The translations under genes were made by a program, and so were the position numbers. Of a DNA stretch of 14,012 bases, positions 13,601 through 14,012 are shown one piece after another. The stretch spans positions 1-14,012 of the forward strand of contig CAINMG010000147.1 in the NCBI GenBank assembly GCA_903850725.1. The letters are read 5' to 3'. The DNA comes from Candidatus Staskawiczbacteria bacterium. Lineage in GTDB: Bacteria; Patescibacteriota; Minisyncoccia; Minisyncoccales; Staskawiczbacteraceae. How positions within the stretch are numbered: position 1 is the first letter of the stretch; every line of letters begins with the position of its first letter. The notes beneath the pieces are model-generated. The model saw nothing but the letters and a program-made list of their open reading frames with translations. It was not told where the DNA came from and did no database searches.

Positions 13601-13993
13601 TTAACTTAATTTTAAAAACTCCTCTCCACTATCTGATTGGTAATCAAAAACAATTTCCTCTCCCGATTTTATATCTTTTAATGCTCTAAAAAATAAATAG
13701 TTTTTTGACTCTTTTGTTTCATAATCAACTTCAGCATTGGGGTTTATGCTATGATTATACAAAGATCCGTATCCTAACATTATACATGACTTATTAGTTT
13801 CTGGTTGCAAAAGCCAATAGAAATTTAAACTTGTTTTATTTTTTTCAAAAAAATCCCCTTCTTTCTCAGATATAAATATAATTGGGCAAATTTCAATTAT
13901 CTCACCTGATTTAATATCTTCTGTGGCCACAACACCTCTTCCTTTGCCTTGCACATCAATAATCTTTATTTTCCTTGGTGGAATAATTTCCAT
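13601..13993 (-). CDS. SET-domain protein, putative protein-lysine methyltransferase (copy A)
   Basis: The 130-residue product is the first gene of the SET-SET-PurD-like series in the window. It has the same intact motifs as its neighbour: KGRGVVATEDIKSGEII (17-33), GYGSLYNHSINPNAEVDY (74-91) and GEEIVFDY with Tyr118. Residues 44-70 differ most from copy B (for example PETNKS against YAINKY), a region that in SET proteins forms the variable insert contacting substrate, so the two may have different targets. The ATG is preceded by an AT-rich stretch at the window edge; the promoter and any further upstream operon gene lie outside. Confidence 0.9.
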   Translation of the reverse strand: MEIIPPRKIKIIDVQGKGRGVVATEDIKSGEIIEICPIIFISEKEGDFFEKNKTSLNFYWLLQPETNKSCIMLGYGSLYNHSINPNAEVDYETKESKNYLFFRALKDIKSGEEIVFDYQSDSGEEFLKLS

Positions 13994-14012
13994 ATATTTA
14001 TATTTTTTTTAT

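Noticed and set aside
13180..13993. The repeated 5' segments of the SET genes as a mobile or CRISPR-type repeat
   Set aside because: There are only two copies, about 420 bases apart, each in frame at the start of a homologous gene; gene duplication explains them.
1..14012. tRNA genes, rRNA genes or an insertion sequence
   Set aside because: No T-loop-like GTTCGAnTC with flanking acceptor stem, no rRNA-like segment, and no transposase or terminal inverted repeats were found on reading both strands.

Overview
The window looks like a stretch of an AT-rich (roughly 30-35% G+C), compactly coded bacterial chromosome, most likely from a Patescibacteria/CPR-type organism. The signs are: a single-chain glycyl-tRNA synthetase and a short methionyl-tRNA synthetase with a CPR-like active-site variant; a YerC/TrpR-like repressor; a membrane-anchored Cys-motif protein and a DUF11-like repeat protein of types common in those genomes; a small BECR-like nuclease; and almost no Shine-Dalgarno sequences. 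This assignment is inference from protein style, not from a marker phylogeny.

Left part, plus strand (7-7766): a membrane-anchored protein built of Ig-like repeats (7-1659) is followed by a short interspersed repeat merged into a terminator. Next come a solitary BECR-type nuclease candidate (1886-2329), a palindromic element (2356-2410), an anchored Cys-rich protein (2435-3337), glycyl-tRNA synthetase (3350-4645), a seven-helix membrane protein (4702-5424), an M16 zinc peptidase (5448-6725) and an AI-2E family transporter (6732-7766). A strong hairpin terminator at 7782-7817 closes this series.

Middle (7828-9799): a small minus-strand membrane protein with conserved His/Asp residues is divergent from metG. 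metG carries an in-frame heptamer tandem repeat and its 3' end overlaps the convergent HAD hydrolase gene by 53 bases.

Right part, minus strand (13993 down to 9747): two tandem SET-domain proteins and a PurD-like ATP-grasp enzyme form a tight operon. Then a YerC/TrpR-like regulator sits behind a near-consensus promoter (TTGACA, 17 bases, TATACT) whose start region is covered by an 18-bp trp-operator-like palindrome. A markedly G+C-richer gene follows, probably a circularly permuted ATP-grasp protein, bracketed by two intrinsic terminators, and then a very AT-rich HAD hydrolase. This right arm is the accessory-looking and most unusual part of the window. I see no tRNA, rRNA, CRISPR array, insertion sequence or complete mobile element.
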